11,343 bases of DNA from Euperipatoides rowelli (taxonomy: Eukaryota > Onychophora > Udeonychophora > Euonychophora > Peripatopsidae), in NCBI GenBank assembly GCA_003024985.2, contig PXIH01S0015781.1; one strand, 5' to 3'. Below, one piece after another: positions 1 to 8,470 of the stretch. The position numbers and the translations under genes were made by a program. Each line of letters starts with the position of its first letter. The first letter of the stretch is position 1. The notes under the pieces were generated by a model. That model did not search any database, was not told the origin of the DNA, and saw only the letters and a program-made list of their open reading frames with translations.

Positions 1-119
1 CTGGCCATGTGTCTGGTATGGATAAATAATTTAATCGCCCAAAATAATATTAATTCGACCTGAGTCGAGTGGCAAGTACTAATCTTGACCCTTACCCAAC
101 ATCCATGGAACCTGAGAAT

Positions 120-1422
120 GTGGAGTTTAATGGTCTATCAGCTGAATCGCCTCCGCCATTACTACCATCACTAGCTGACTTTATTTTTGCAATATCTTTC
201 TATATGGCCATAGCCCCTACAGAAATCACAAATAATTCTCTGTTTTTTGTCTATCTTTTTCGACTATTTCCTGAGTAACTTTGGACAACTCAGAAACCTT
301 TAATTCCAAGCTTTCCATTTGTTTGAATTAAGGGTTTTCACTCGGTATCACACTTACTGCATTAATATTTTTAACCCTGACCTGTAATTTAAATTTCCCT
401 TCAATCTCTTTAACAAAATCAATAGATTCTTGCAAACTACAGGGACCCTTCCTGATCAATTATTTACCCAATTTTGGTAAAAGCGCCTCCTGATACTGCT
501 TAAGAATCATTTGATAATGTTCCCCAAGTGGCATTCCCGGTAGAGGACGCAGCAGTTCAGCCAAGGCGAATAATCTGAGCCTATAATCCATGGTGTTTTT
601 CCCCACAGCTTGTTTACATGCTCTAAACAAAATCCTAGTTTGATTCTTATCCTTCTTTAAAGAGAATAATTTTATCAAGCTTTGCAACCGCTCTTCCATG
701 TTTAAAAATACACTAACTGCCTAAATAGATATGCCATCTTGGCCTTCCTTGCCATTTTTTTCTCCAATACCGATAATGCCTTAGCTTCAGGCCACTTATA
801 CTCCTTCATAAGTGCCCTGAAACCTGTAATAAAAGGCTCTATACCAAAGACGTCTCCATTCAACATTTGAAAAAATGCCAGTTCTGCAGATGAATCCTAG
901 CCTCCCCAATTCATCCATTCCTCATGCATCTGACAAACTATAGTTATAGGTGCCCTATCATCCTCCTTATTTTTACATTTGTGACAACTACATGCATTAC
1001 AACTCTTATCTTTGGTCTGCTTCATAGGCATAAATTGTTTTTTTAATCAATTTTATCAGAATTTATGTCAAATATGGATTTTTTACTTTTTTCAACTTTT
1101 TAATCTATTAATTTCTTAGGTCTACCTGTTTTAACATCGGTATAAATTTCAATCGGTGTCAAAGCTTTTAATTTATTACTCATCTCACTAAACTCTAATT
1201 GCATTTGAGCATTGGTTTCTTTAACCCTATTTATTTCCAATTCCGGCTCAAATAAATCTATTTTCAATAGCCTAATTTGTTCTTTATGTTCAAGATCTTG
1301 CTTAAGCTCATCCTCCACATCTAAATTCCTTTTGATCGCTTTAACATGATCCGTTAAAATGATCTCTTTCATCATCATCACTGCTATCAAAATCTAATTG
1401 CCTGACCACTTTTTTCTGCCAT
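120..1422 (-). pseudogene. Decayed LTR-retrotransposon gag gene (Ty3/Gypsy-like)
   Basis: Gag is the structural protein that packages retrotransposon RNA. Read on the - strand, the pieces run in order: a weak ATG at 1422-1420; an acidic DSSDDDE patch near 1371-1398; a 96-residue heptad-rich, coiled-coil-like frame (1390-1100); a Cys/His-rich stretch with CNACSCHKC (from 1031); a helical capsid-like segment (896-705) that continues in a new frame (699-460) and then past a TAA (459-331, with SIDFVKEIEG); a second heptad-rich stretch; and a CCHC zinc knuckle (189-230). At least three in-frame stops (897-899 TAG, 460-462 TAA, 328-330 TAA) and several frame changes separate the pieces, so it cannot make one protein. 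Collinear order and a nucleocapsid motif support Gag; the Ty3/Gypsy assignment is inferred. Any pol region would lie beyond the left edge. A domesticated multi-exon gene is less likely because no clean splice sites join the pieces. Confidence 0.75.
189..230 (-). other. CCHC zinc-knuckle coding segment of gag
   Basis: Reading the - strand from 230 to 189 gives 14 residues, CDFCRGYGHIERYC, an exact C-x2-C-x4-H-x4-C zinc knuckle. In retroviral and retrotransposon Gag this motif sits in the nucleocapsid and binds the genomic RNA. Basic residues (KNK) follow it, as is usual. It lies in a different frame from the upstream heptad-rich piece, so it is detached by an indel. The + strand open frame across this spot is only its antisense shadow. 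Confidence 0.75.
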
Positions 1423-1745
1423 TATTTTAATTATTCCTCAAAACTCAATAAAATGTAGGCTATATATTTTATAAACTTTTACAATAAATTTCAGTAATAA
1501 ATTTGTCCGTGTGTGACAACTCATGTCCAATCAAAATGCACTGCTCATTCATTACATAACTACAATTTAAATCATAACAAACATGGCGACTTCAAAAAAT
1601 TAAGATCTTTTTTTTAACAACACATTACCCATAATACATTGCGGACACCATCCCAAGTTACAACTTGAAGAAAATTTATCGAAAATAGCACTCAAAATTA
1701 TGCTATGTAAAAATAATTATCAGAAGATTGCATAAAAATTTAAAA

Positions 1746-1764
1746 AATCCTGTCACGGATGCCA
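1746..1764 (-). other. Candidate tRNA-Arg primer-binding site of the gag element
   Basis: On the - strand this reads TGGCATCCGTGACAGGATT. It starts with TGG, the complement of a tRNA CCA end. Its complement parses as T-loop end AAT, T-stem CCTGT, acceptor CACGGAT, discriminator G, then CCA. From memory of insect tRNA-Arg (TCG), which ends CCTGTCACGGTCGCCA, only two positions differ. Mdg1/412-type Ty3 elements are known to use tRNA-Arg primers. The site is upstream of gag on the same strand, leaving a leader of about 325 bases, a plausible length. The bases just upstream of TGG end in AAAAAC rather than the expected CA, so the LTR edge is not confirmed. Confidence 0.4.
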
Positions 1765-2330
1765 GTTTTTCACCTTTTATATATGTCAAAAACCTACAGA
1801 AGACATACGCATCAATAGGTTGACTTTAGCTAGCCTCATAGAGTCTAGTTCCCCATTTTGAACTCTATTCTATTACAAGACTAACTAGAACAAAAAAATT
1901 ACAATAAAGTATAATTTCACTATCTATTTTATAGCATATCTCACCACTTTAGAGTAGCTTGTTAGTGTACATACTCATGAGTGCTTTAAATAACACACCA
2001 AAATCAGAAACAATTCATTAAAACCAGTAGCATGATTCATTTTATCATTTTATCATAAATATAATTATAGATAAAGTCATATTAATAATGTTATGATAAA
2101 TATAATATTTAAACTAGCTTAAATTACCATTTGAACTCTGAATTAGTGATTACTATACAGTACTGCTTTTCTCACATGTAATCTTCATACTGATCTATCT
2201 TCTGCACCATTCACATGTAAGACAGTTTTAATATGCAGTTTTCATCGTTAAAATTCAGTGTACAAAGATGGTACATTCTGCTGGTTATTTTTATTTATAA
2301 GATGAAGTTAGAATGCATCGCATAATTAAA
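1765..2330. other. AT-rich DNA, expected place of a 5' LTR but none recognised
   Basis: If the - strand gag element were intact, its 5' LTR would lie here, ending near 1765. A TATATAAAAG string lies at about 1775-1784 on the - strand, but no terminal TG...CA pair, duplicated LTR copy or target-site duplication could be seen. The rest is AT-rich with short open frames only. No gene is supported. Confidence 0.3.
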
Positions 2331-2520
2331 ATTGGGGAAAACTTTATTTAATAGAATAAGGATTTAAATTGACTCAATTCTGCCACAGGGCTTAAAGAGA
2401 AGAAGCAAGCTTCTTATTTATCCCTGACCCCAATAGAAAGGACCAAGTATCACCCCTTATCACACGTACCCAAGATTTAAGGACATCTGACTGTGGACAT
2501 TAGACTGTAAATGAAGAGTA
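2330..2520. other. Locally less AT-rich segment, unassigned
   Basis: This segment stands out from its surroundings by composition. On the + strand there is a 36-codon open stretch after a possible acceptor (TGCCACAG near 2381-2388). On the - strand an AATAAA lies close to the 2340 end, as in the tail of a transcript or LINE. Neither reading gives a recognisable protein. It could be a decayed repeat. The sequence from about 2520 to 2840 shows nothing. Confidence 0.25.
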
Positions 2521-2843
2521 CATTTTGAAATAATGAGCATCACACACAAACTAGTTATATTTTAACAATGCATTCTTTTATTCTTTAAAACAATTTATTA
2601 ACAATATATTTCCTTTCCCGATTCACTATAATACCCAGATTTCAGTAATAGCTAATTAGATAATTGAAATTATAGTCATGACAAAAAAATATTAAGTTGA
2701 GGTAAAGCCAATCTATGTTATTGAAAGGGTAAGGGTTTATTTTGAAAATTGAAATGGATGTGAGTCTATTTAATTTTGAATGTAATTTGAAAAGTCACTG
2801 ATTGTTTCTTTTAATGCTGTTTGCTTAAACTGGAATTGTCTAG

Positions 2844-2966
2844 CTTTATTTTCACTACAAGAATAGGAAAACAGGAGTTGCCTGGATATGTCTGGTACTG
2901 GAATTTGCTGTAGCCTCGGGAATACTCGGTCTCTTGTGGATTGGATACTGCATTAGATTTTCATNA
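2844..2966 (+). other. Possible exon or chance ORF encoding one hydrophobic helix
   Basis: After a TAG at 2841-2843, which could also be an acceptor (TTGTCTAG), 40 codons are open to a presumed TAA at 2964-2966. That stop depends on the ambiguous base at 2965 being A, as it is in the second copy of the tandem duplication. The predicted peptide has a basic start (HYKNRKTG) followed by about 25 hydrophobic residues (WICLVLEFAVASGIL and onward) that would span a membrane. The opposite strand is open too. T-rich DNA often gives hydrophobic peptides by chance, and no family was recognised, so this is a weak candidate. Confidence 0.18.
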
Positions 2967-3108
2967 AAAAATTACTTTTTGCAAGTAAAATTTTAATAGC
3001 AAATCTTCATATAACTTTTGCTTGTGGATTGGATACTGCATTAGATTTTCATAAAAAAATTACTTTTTGCAAGTAAAATTTTAATAGCAAATCTTCATAT
3101 AACTTTTG
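2933..3108. repeat. 88-bp tandem duplication, two near-identical copies
   Basis: Copy 1 is 2933-3020 and copy 2 is 3021-3108. Each starts CTTGTGGATTGG and ends ATAACTTTTG. The only visible difference is the ambiguous base at 2965, which corresponds to an A in a run of seven A in copy 2. Near-perfect identity in otherwise drifting AT-rich DNA means either a very recent duplication or an assembly error. Confidence 0.95.
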
Positions 3109-3233
3109 CTATAAAATTCAACTGATTTAAATTTGATAAATATGGATAATTGGAATAATCATTGCTTATAAATTATGTTATGATTTATAGCAGGATTGAT
3201 TATTTTAAATTTTAATGGAAAGTTTTATTATAG

Positions 3234-3416
3234 AACTCCATCTCAAGCTTTAAGCCAGGAGATGTTGATTCTGAAAGTTCTGAGAATTTCTGTTGTAATC
3301 TCACGATCATTGCTCTACAGTTTCTTTTATACTTTCAGGATGTTAGGCGTCGTCTGCTTATTCACAGAGAAATGCTGATTTGTTATGGCGAACTTCCTGT
3401 TATGCAGAACATCTAA
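3234..3416 (+). other. Candidate terminal exon or unassigned GC-richer ORF block
   Basis: A possible acceptor (TTTATTATAG, ending 3233) is followed by 60 open codons to TAA at 3414-3416, with no ATG at the beginning. The peptide starts polar (FKPGDVDSESSENF), has a hydrophobic middle (LTIIALQFLLYF) and ends with a basic stretch (DVRRRLLIHREMLICYGELP). An AATAAA at 3602-3607 could serve as its poly(A) signal. However, the - strand is also open over about 3324-3450 (with EQQLLDVLHNRKFAITNQ) behind a good pyrimidine-rich acceptor, so strand is uncertain. The block is clearly less AT-rich than its surroundings. No protein family was recognised. It may be an exon of an unknown gene or an old repeat. 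Confidence 0.25.
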
Positions 3417-3509
3417 TAGTTGCTGCTCCACTATGTGTTCAAAACTAACAATAAGAACAACATATAAATATTTTGTAAATATTATACGTAAAACTTTAAA
3501 TGTCAACTG

Positions 3510-3523
3510 GTCACCATGGCAAC
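3510..3523 (+). promoter_or_regulatory. RFX-type X-box motif
   Basis: The sequence GTCACCATGGCAAC fits the published X-box consensus GTHNYYATRRNAAC at every position. X-boxes bind RFX transcription factors and are found in promoters of ciliary genes in animals. It lies about 95 bases from the 3234-3416 open block and 2.2 kb upstream of the Rab14 start. Without a mapped transcription start its target is unknown. A chance match cannot be excluded. Confidence 0.35.
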
Positions 3524-4342
3524 AAAATTTATGTAGAAACTTTAAATATTCTCTCCTTTAGTTCATTACAATTAAAATTATTATATATTATTAATTATTT
3601 GAATAAAATATGATCTTTCTTGCAATTTTCAACACAAATTCACGTTAGGAGTTAGGGGCATAATTTAGACATAGATTGGCTCGATTGGCTATACCTTCAT
3701 AAATCATTAACAAATATAATTTAAAAAAATCATATAATCTTTATAATTACAAATAAATATATACAGTAATTTTAATACACTATTAAAACCCCCTAAAATC
3801 CCCAAACAAACATTACAATCATTTGATATATTAATTATCATCATAATTAATTTTATAGAAAATCCCATAAGGAATGAAATACATATTTCATTCTGTAGTT
3901 TTTCTATCTTATGTATATAGAAAACTACAAACATTCACTGAAAAATATTTTACGTAAATTTAATTAAAATAGGCTACGCATGTCAGTAATACTGTCCTAT
4001 ATTTTTATAACATATACCGGTAGGCTAATCTTTAAAAAAAAGAACCCGCATCAAAAAAAAAGTGTACAGTTATTTTTAGTTTTAATAATATCAAAATTAA
4101 AACATGACCACAAACTTGAATTTATTTATTTGAACTTCAATATATAGCCTAGGATAAGTATGTCAGGACTGTTACATATTCAACAAGTTATGTCAAAGAA
4201 AGGGAAAAAAATGAAAATCCAAAGTTTTTTAAACTCTTTTTTTTTTCAATAATATTAAATTTAGCAGATTACTGTATACTGTGTTACTTACAAAGTAAAA
4301 TTAATTAAGCTTAATTCTGATTTTTGATTTGAAATTAGAATT
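3524..4342. other. AT-rich non-coding stretch
   Basis: No gene or mobile element is recognisable. It holds an AATAAA at 3602-3607, a run of short A and T tracts, three copies of the word TAGGCTA or its complement (3970, 4021, 4145), and one TACCGGTA palindrome just before 4024. The open frame on the - strand at 3707-3934 has low-complexity, codon-unlike composition and is not a gene. Confidence 0.5.
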
Positions 4343-4386
4343 TGGAATGAAAGGCTTGGGATTCTCTTCCCTAGACTTTCATTCCA
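4343..4386. repeat. Hairpin with perfect 11-bp arms
   Basis: The arms TGGAATGAAAG (4343-4353) and CTTTCATTCCA (4376-4386) are perfect reverse complements. The inner bases (GGGA against TCCC) can pair as well, which leaves a small loop and a stem-loop of 44 bases. It is not next to any recognised gene. It may be a relic of a small inverted-repeat element. Confidence 0.6.
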
Positions 4387-5687
4387 GTTGAGTGTGTACA
4401 TTTATTTTTTTAGTTTTTTATACAGAGTATAAATATAGTTGTCACAATGATAGCCTATCTATCTATTCTATGGTCTTATTGGATAGATAAACTGAAAATC
4501 TTTCCGAGCTGCTGGAAGGTTATTCCCGAGTACCGAAAGTAGCAGCATTATATTTTTTTTTTAAACATTAATAAAGGAGTAATAATTTAGGTAATTAGTA
4601 AATTATATTAAGAAATTATAATTAATATATGTCTACCAATTGAAATAATGCTTATGTTTGATCAAGTATTCAATATTTTTTTAATCAATTGCCTCAATTT
4701 CTTCTCGATGGCAAAATTCTTCCCGAGCTGTTTGCTCACACTTTGGTAAAAATATACACCCCTGCTAGAAACAATTTGAGGAATTGTTGTCCTAAACTTG
4801 TCATTGAAAAATTTTTAACCATTAGCCTATTTGAAATGATTATTATTTTCCTCATCTTTCTTTTGTAAGAAGAAAGTTTATAAAAATGGTCTTTTTTTTT
4901 TTACCTTTCAAATATTAAAGATAGACTTTTTAGTTCTTTAGAACCAGTGTTAAAGTGTTAAGAAATGATATCTAACTTATTTAATATTGTTTTAAAAATT
5001 GATACATTTTATAACATTATGGAGTATGAAAACGAGGCCAGCATTAATAACATTAATAGACAAAAAAATACGATGGAAAATATAGTGGCTGGAAATCTAA
5101 CTGTTATCACTTTTGATTTTGTGTTTTCAAACTTTTGATGAAAATAAAAAGCCTAAAAAATTTGATCTTAGGCCTATATACAATAGGCTATACTTTATAT
5201 ATATTTTAGCGTCATGTCAACATTTAAAAGCTTTATTAGACAAAACTGGAAAATAAAAATAATAAAAATTTTCAAATAAATTTAAAAAAAAAAATAACTT
5301 TTATACAATCCGGAAATTTATTTACACTGTGTACATGCTTTAATAAATACTCCTATCCCCCACCTCAAATAAAAATTATGAATTAAGCCGTCATTGAATA
5401 GGCCAGTGCTTTGTCCAGCGGGACAGTAATCAATAATATACAGTATGTCAGTTAAATTTTTAGGTGACTTCTAGCCTTGCTTATATAGTGTATTTGTGGT
5501 TTCCAATATTTTTTCTACATTTTTTTCCATCTCCATTCAGGTAAAATGGCTAATGCTCTATAGCCTACTTTGTAACTTCACATTTTAAAAGTTGTCTTTT
5601 ATTTAGCTTAATGTAATTTTTATTTCTTTATGCTTTTATTTATTCAGGCCTTATTTGACTAAATAGTTACATATTTCTTTGTTATAG
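4387..5687. other. AT-rich sequence upstream of the Rab14 start
   Basis: This 1.3-kb stretch should contain the Rab14 promoter, a 5' untranslated exon, or an intron in the 5' UTR. No core promoter element stands out. Pyrimidine-rich strings ending in AG occur at 5646-5647 (TTTATTTATTCAG) and 5686-5687 (TTTCTTTGTTATAG), so the coding exon may begin at either by cis-splicing from an upstream non-coding exon or by spliced-leader trans-splicing. Several TAGGCTA-type words occur (4451, 4823, 5184, 5561). No coding exon was recognised. Confidence 0.4.
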
Positions 5688-5695
5688 TTACTCAG
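5681..5695 (+). other. Candidate 3' splice acceptor(s) before the Rab14 start codon
   Basis: TTTCTTTGTTATAG ends at 5687 and ACTCAG ends at 5695, leaving 22 or 14 bases of 5' UTR before the ATG at 5710. Such a short leader right after an acceptor suits either a split 5' UTR or a spliced-leader acceptor in a lineage that trans-splices. Which one is used cannot be told from sequence. Confidence 0.35.
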
Positions 5696-5709
5696 GATAA
5701 GGGTCCAAA

Positions 5710-5815
5710 ATGTCAGCTGGGCCGTATAATTATTCCTATATATTCAAGTATATCATAATTGGTGACATGGGTGTGGGAAAATCCTGTCTTCTACATCAAT
5801 TCACAGAGAAAAAAT
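5710..5815 (+). CDS. rab14: Ras-related protein Rab14, first coding exon (partial gene)
   Basis: Rab14 is a small GTPase that cycles between GDP and GTP and directs vesicle traffic between early and recycling endosomes and the Golgi. The exon encodes 35 residues beginning [18 protein letters not shown] and ending LLHQFTEKK. From residue 5 onward ([20 protein letters not shown]) it matches my recall of vertebrate Rab14. The P-loop GDMGVGKS spans residues 18-25: K24 contacts the nucleotide phosphates and S25 coordinates Mg2+. The exon ends after the first base of codon 36 at a strong donor, AAAAAT|GTAAG (GT at 5816-5817), phase 1. The switch regions, the G4/G5 motifs and the C-terminal prenylated cysteines must lie in later exons, none of which appears before the right edge. 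The start is the only ATG upstream of the conserved block, in a good AAAATG context. A processed pseudogene is excluded because the homology stops exactly at a splice donor. Confidence 0.93.
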
Positions 5816-5817
5816 GT

Positions 5818-6294
5818 AAGAATTTTTATTACCTAAATCTGGTTATTTCATATTCTAAAATTGATTTTTATTTGCATCATTGTTTATTAAAAGTTTTTTT
5901 TAAATTTATATATTAAGATAAAAACTCCCATTTCGAAGACTGCTTTAAAGGTTACATATTTTGGTTTTCTTAGAACATAGCGTACCGGTATATGCATTCA
6001 CACCCACAATTAGACACAGTTCTTATATTGCTATATTATCTAAATTGTGTTATAGCATATTTGCAGCCTAATTAAATGCTACTAGCAATGTTTTAATAAT
6101 CCAGGTACATGTGCTGAGAAAAAAAACATAAATAAAAGACAATGTAAGCTTGTTAATTTTAAGTGAATCAAATCATTTTGGTATCAACCGATTTATAACA
6201 GCCTATATATGTATAAGAAAAATCCTTATTAAAAATAAAAATAATCTTTTGAATAAAACATGAGGCATTCCATCGTTTTACTTTTAGTGATTAA
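5818..6294 (+). other. Start of Rab14 intron, AT-rich
   Basis: After the GTAAG donor the sequence is AT-rich and carries no recognisable exon or element up to the LINE remnant. A TACCGGTA palindrome lies near 5983-5990. The second Rab14 exon, which should begin with the rest of a Phe codon and encode the switch I region, was looked for and not found here. Confidence 0.5.
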
Positions 6295-6700
6295 AGATCA
6301 ACGGAGACAAATGTATTGCCTTTCTCTAATTTAAAAGTGGTTATTGAAGGTCTTGAATCAAAAACGCCAACAGATGTTATATTTCTTGATTGGTCTGCAC
6401 AGCATTTAACTCAATTGATCATAAGATATTAATTCAAACATTAATAACGTTTAAATTCCTGAAATATTTTTATTGAATGGATTCAGGAATTTCTGAACTT
6501 CTAATCAAAAAGATTTAGGGGTGATTATCGATGAAAAATTTAATTTACATAAAACATGCGAGGAATCTAATGAAAATAATAAAATTGAAGTTTAGATTTA
6601 TTAAAAATGTAATAAATCATGTTACTCCATTGACATTTAAGTTGGTTTATTCAAAATACATACTGTACAACCAAATAAGCAAATTTTTAAATTAAAAAAA
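6295..6700 (+). pseudogene. LINE (non-LTR retrotransposon) reverse-transcriptase remnant
   Basis: Pieces of a non-LTR retrotransposon reverse transcriptase can be read in shifting frames. First is DVIFLDWSA (6373-6399), equivalent to the catalytic D-x-S-x-A-F-D region; then SIDHKILIQTL (from 6411), IFIEWIQEFL (6466-6495) and KDLGVIIDEKFN (from 6509), the conserved DLGV block after the palm; then FRFIKNV and TFKLVYSKYILY from the thumb side. The order is correct, but the interval between IQEFL and KDLGV is far too short, so the palm with the catalytic YxDD is deleted. Stops and frameshifts are frequent. The element is dead and 5'-truncated; its end is unclear and may reach about 6840. Clade (Jockey, CR1 or similar) cannot be decided. 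Confidence 0.75.
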
Positions 6701-6840
6701 CCTAAAATTTCATGAAAGGTATAAAAAATTGATACATTGGCTCCTTCACAAAGATTGTTATTAAATGATTTAAAATTCATGTTCAAGAAAATTGTATTAG
6801 ATAATTCTGAAAAATAGAGCACTTGTTTAGAGTAGTCTAT

Positions 6841-7112
6841 TAAAGGTCATACAAAATGGATTTTTTTATTATTATTTTTTATGATTTCATTTCAAAGCAA
6901 ATTATTAAAAAAAATAATTGCACTTAGCCTACCGGTACCATAGTTAAAAAATAAAAATAAAACATATTAAAATATGAAATTAAGAAATATTTCTACTTAA
7001 GTCAGAGGTCATTATGAATGATTTATTGGGTCAGATTATTTTGTGATATAATTATTTGTAAACAGCACGGAATGAGCAATCTTTCATTGCATAGATTAGA
7101 AACAACTAACAG
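6841..7112. other. AT-rich intron sequence between LINE and TIR element
   Basis: It holds poly-A and poly-T runs and one TAGCCTACCGGTACC string (6925-6939), which joins two words that recur across the window. No gene is seen. Confidence 0.4.
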
Positions 7113-7114
7113 TA

Positions 7115-7137
7115 GGGGAGACTGGGGAGGGTTGACC
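7115..7137 (+). repeat. Left terminal inverted repeat of the pogo-like element
   Basis: These 23 bases start GGGGAGACTGGGG and end GGTTGACC. They are an exact reverse complement of 8858-8880. TA precedes the repeat at 7113-7114. Confidence 0.92.
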
Positions 7138-7303
7138 CAATTTTTAGAAATATATTTTTAAAAAAAAAAATTATTACATAATGGACAAATCTTTATATGC
7201 CATTTTATTTGTCATATAATCCTTAAAATTAAAATTAAAATAAAGTGTATTATGTAGAAAATATGAAAAATGAATGGATTTTATCACATAGCTTATGATT
7301 TAT

Positions 7304-7338
7304 GGGAGGATGACCCACTATAAAGGGAGGCTTGACCC
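7304..7338 (+). repeat. Subterminal motif pair, left side of pogo-like element
   Basis: Two direct copies, GGGAGGATGACCC (7304-7316) and GGGAGGCTTGACCC (7325-7338), repeat the inner part of the TIR about 175-200 bases inside the left end. They are likely extra transposase-binding sites, by analogy with other DNA transposons that carry subterminal repeats. Confidence 0.7.
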
Positions 7339-7559
7339 ATTATGAATCTATCAAAAAATATGAATGAACAATACGATCTGACAAAAATTAAATGTTCTGC
7401 TTATGTTAACCACCAGTTTATTGAAGTTCCTAAGGAAGTAGGCTTTATACTGTATATCGTCACCAAATCCATTAGAGCTCAACACAATTAATACAGATTT
7501 TAAAGACATTTGCAATGAGAAAAGTCAAAGTAAAAAAAAAAAAAATTCTCATCGCAACT

Positions 7560-8173
7560 CAGGAAGTTCCACTTTTACCAGAAGTACTTAACTTGTTTTT
7601 CTCTTTTCAGAGCAATTATTTTCTAGGAATACTGTATGTAGTTGTTGCTCAGTTTCATCTACATTAAATACGCAGCATGGAGTGAATTCATTTTTCAACA
7701 TCACAGCATAAAAATACATAAATTCATTTACTAATGTTGTATTAAAGCCACTAGTTTTGCCTAAACTTGTACAGTAGCTTGTGAACTTCTCAAAGATAGT
7801 GATTTATGTTGATGCATGAACTCTCTTTAATCAATCCACTGCCAGTATCCAGTTTTTAGGCAGTGTTTTTTTTTTATTTGCAAGACCATACTCATATCAA
7901 ATTGTCATCTCAGTTTAGATGTTAGGCCATAATAAAATTAAATATTTCTCCAATAATTTTTCTTCATCTGCAAATATCTGTGATGTTACATAATTTGGTC
8001 TCATTTCAATCAATTTCAAAATTTGGCTACATACTGTACTTTCCCAATGTTTTATGATCAGTGCAATATTTTTTAGAAGCTGCTCGAACATTCACACCAT
8101 GTTCAACAATGTTTAGAACTGCAACTTTCATTCTCTTATGATAAATCTTGGTTCTCTCATTTTTCCTGGGTTT
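7560..8173 (-). pseudogene. Pogo-like (DDE) transposase pseudogene with Psq-type HTH
   Basis: The transposase would cut and join the element's ends at TA. On the - strand, 8173-8030 gives 48 open codons, with KRMKVAVLNIVEHGVNVRAA followed by SKKYCTDHKTLGKY, a Psq-type helix-turn-helix. After a stop and a frame shift come QIFADEEKLLEKYLILLW (within 7995-7920), matching the usual post-HTH helix; then YEYGLANKK, LPKNW, SLSLRSSQATV, AFNTTLVNEF; and VFNVDET, with NVDET at 7665-7651, where the Asp is one of the DDE catalytic acids. The usual NVDETG Gly is replaced by Glu. Later catalytic acids and the C-terminal half are not visible before the left TIR, so that part is deleted. Several stops and frameshifts make it non-functional. 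Confidence 0.82.
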
Positions 8174-8470
8174 CTAAAAAATTGCATCTGTAAACATAAA
8201 CACTAGACTATACCATAGCCTAAATATAACATACAGTAAACCAAAATATTTTTGGGCATGTCATATTTAAATAATTGATTAAAAGTAGAGAATGCTCACT
8301 AAAATCCATCAATCTTACTTACCAAGTAGGCTAACATTTTGAAAAATTGAATGTACATGTTTAATCTAATAATCGGCTATTCAGGACATACAATAACAAC
8401 AAAAACTGCTTAAATTTTACATAAATATTATTTTTTCATTTACTCATAATGCATTACATATGTCATATAT

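Noticed and set aside
69-278. 69-codon + strand open frame at the left edge
   Set aside because: It lies antisense to the zinc-knuckle end of the - strand gag, which has a recognisable motif; the + frame has none.
120-1422. Alternative genetic code (TAA/TAG read as sense) to explain the gag stops
   Set aside because: The gag also has true frame shifts, the integrase remnant has TAG, TAA and TGA stops, and the Rab14 exon uses ordinary codons. Decay explains all of it more simply.
3707-3934. 75-codon - strand open frame
   Set aside because: The peptide is I/F/N/K-rich as expected from AT-rich DNA; no motif and no splice or promoter context.
6637-6822. 61-codon - strand open frame
   Set aside because: It overlaps the 3' part of the LINE remnant on the opposite strand and shows no motif.
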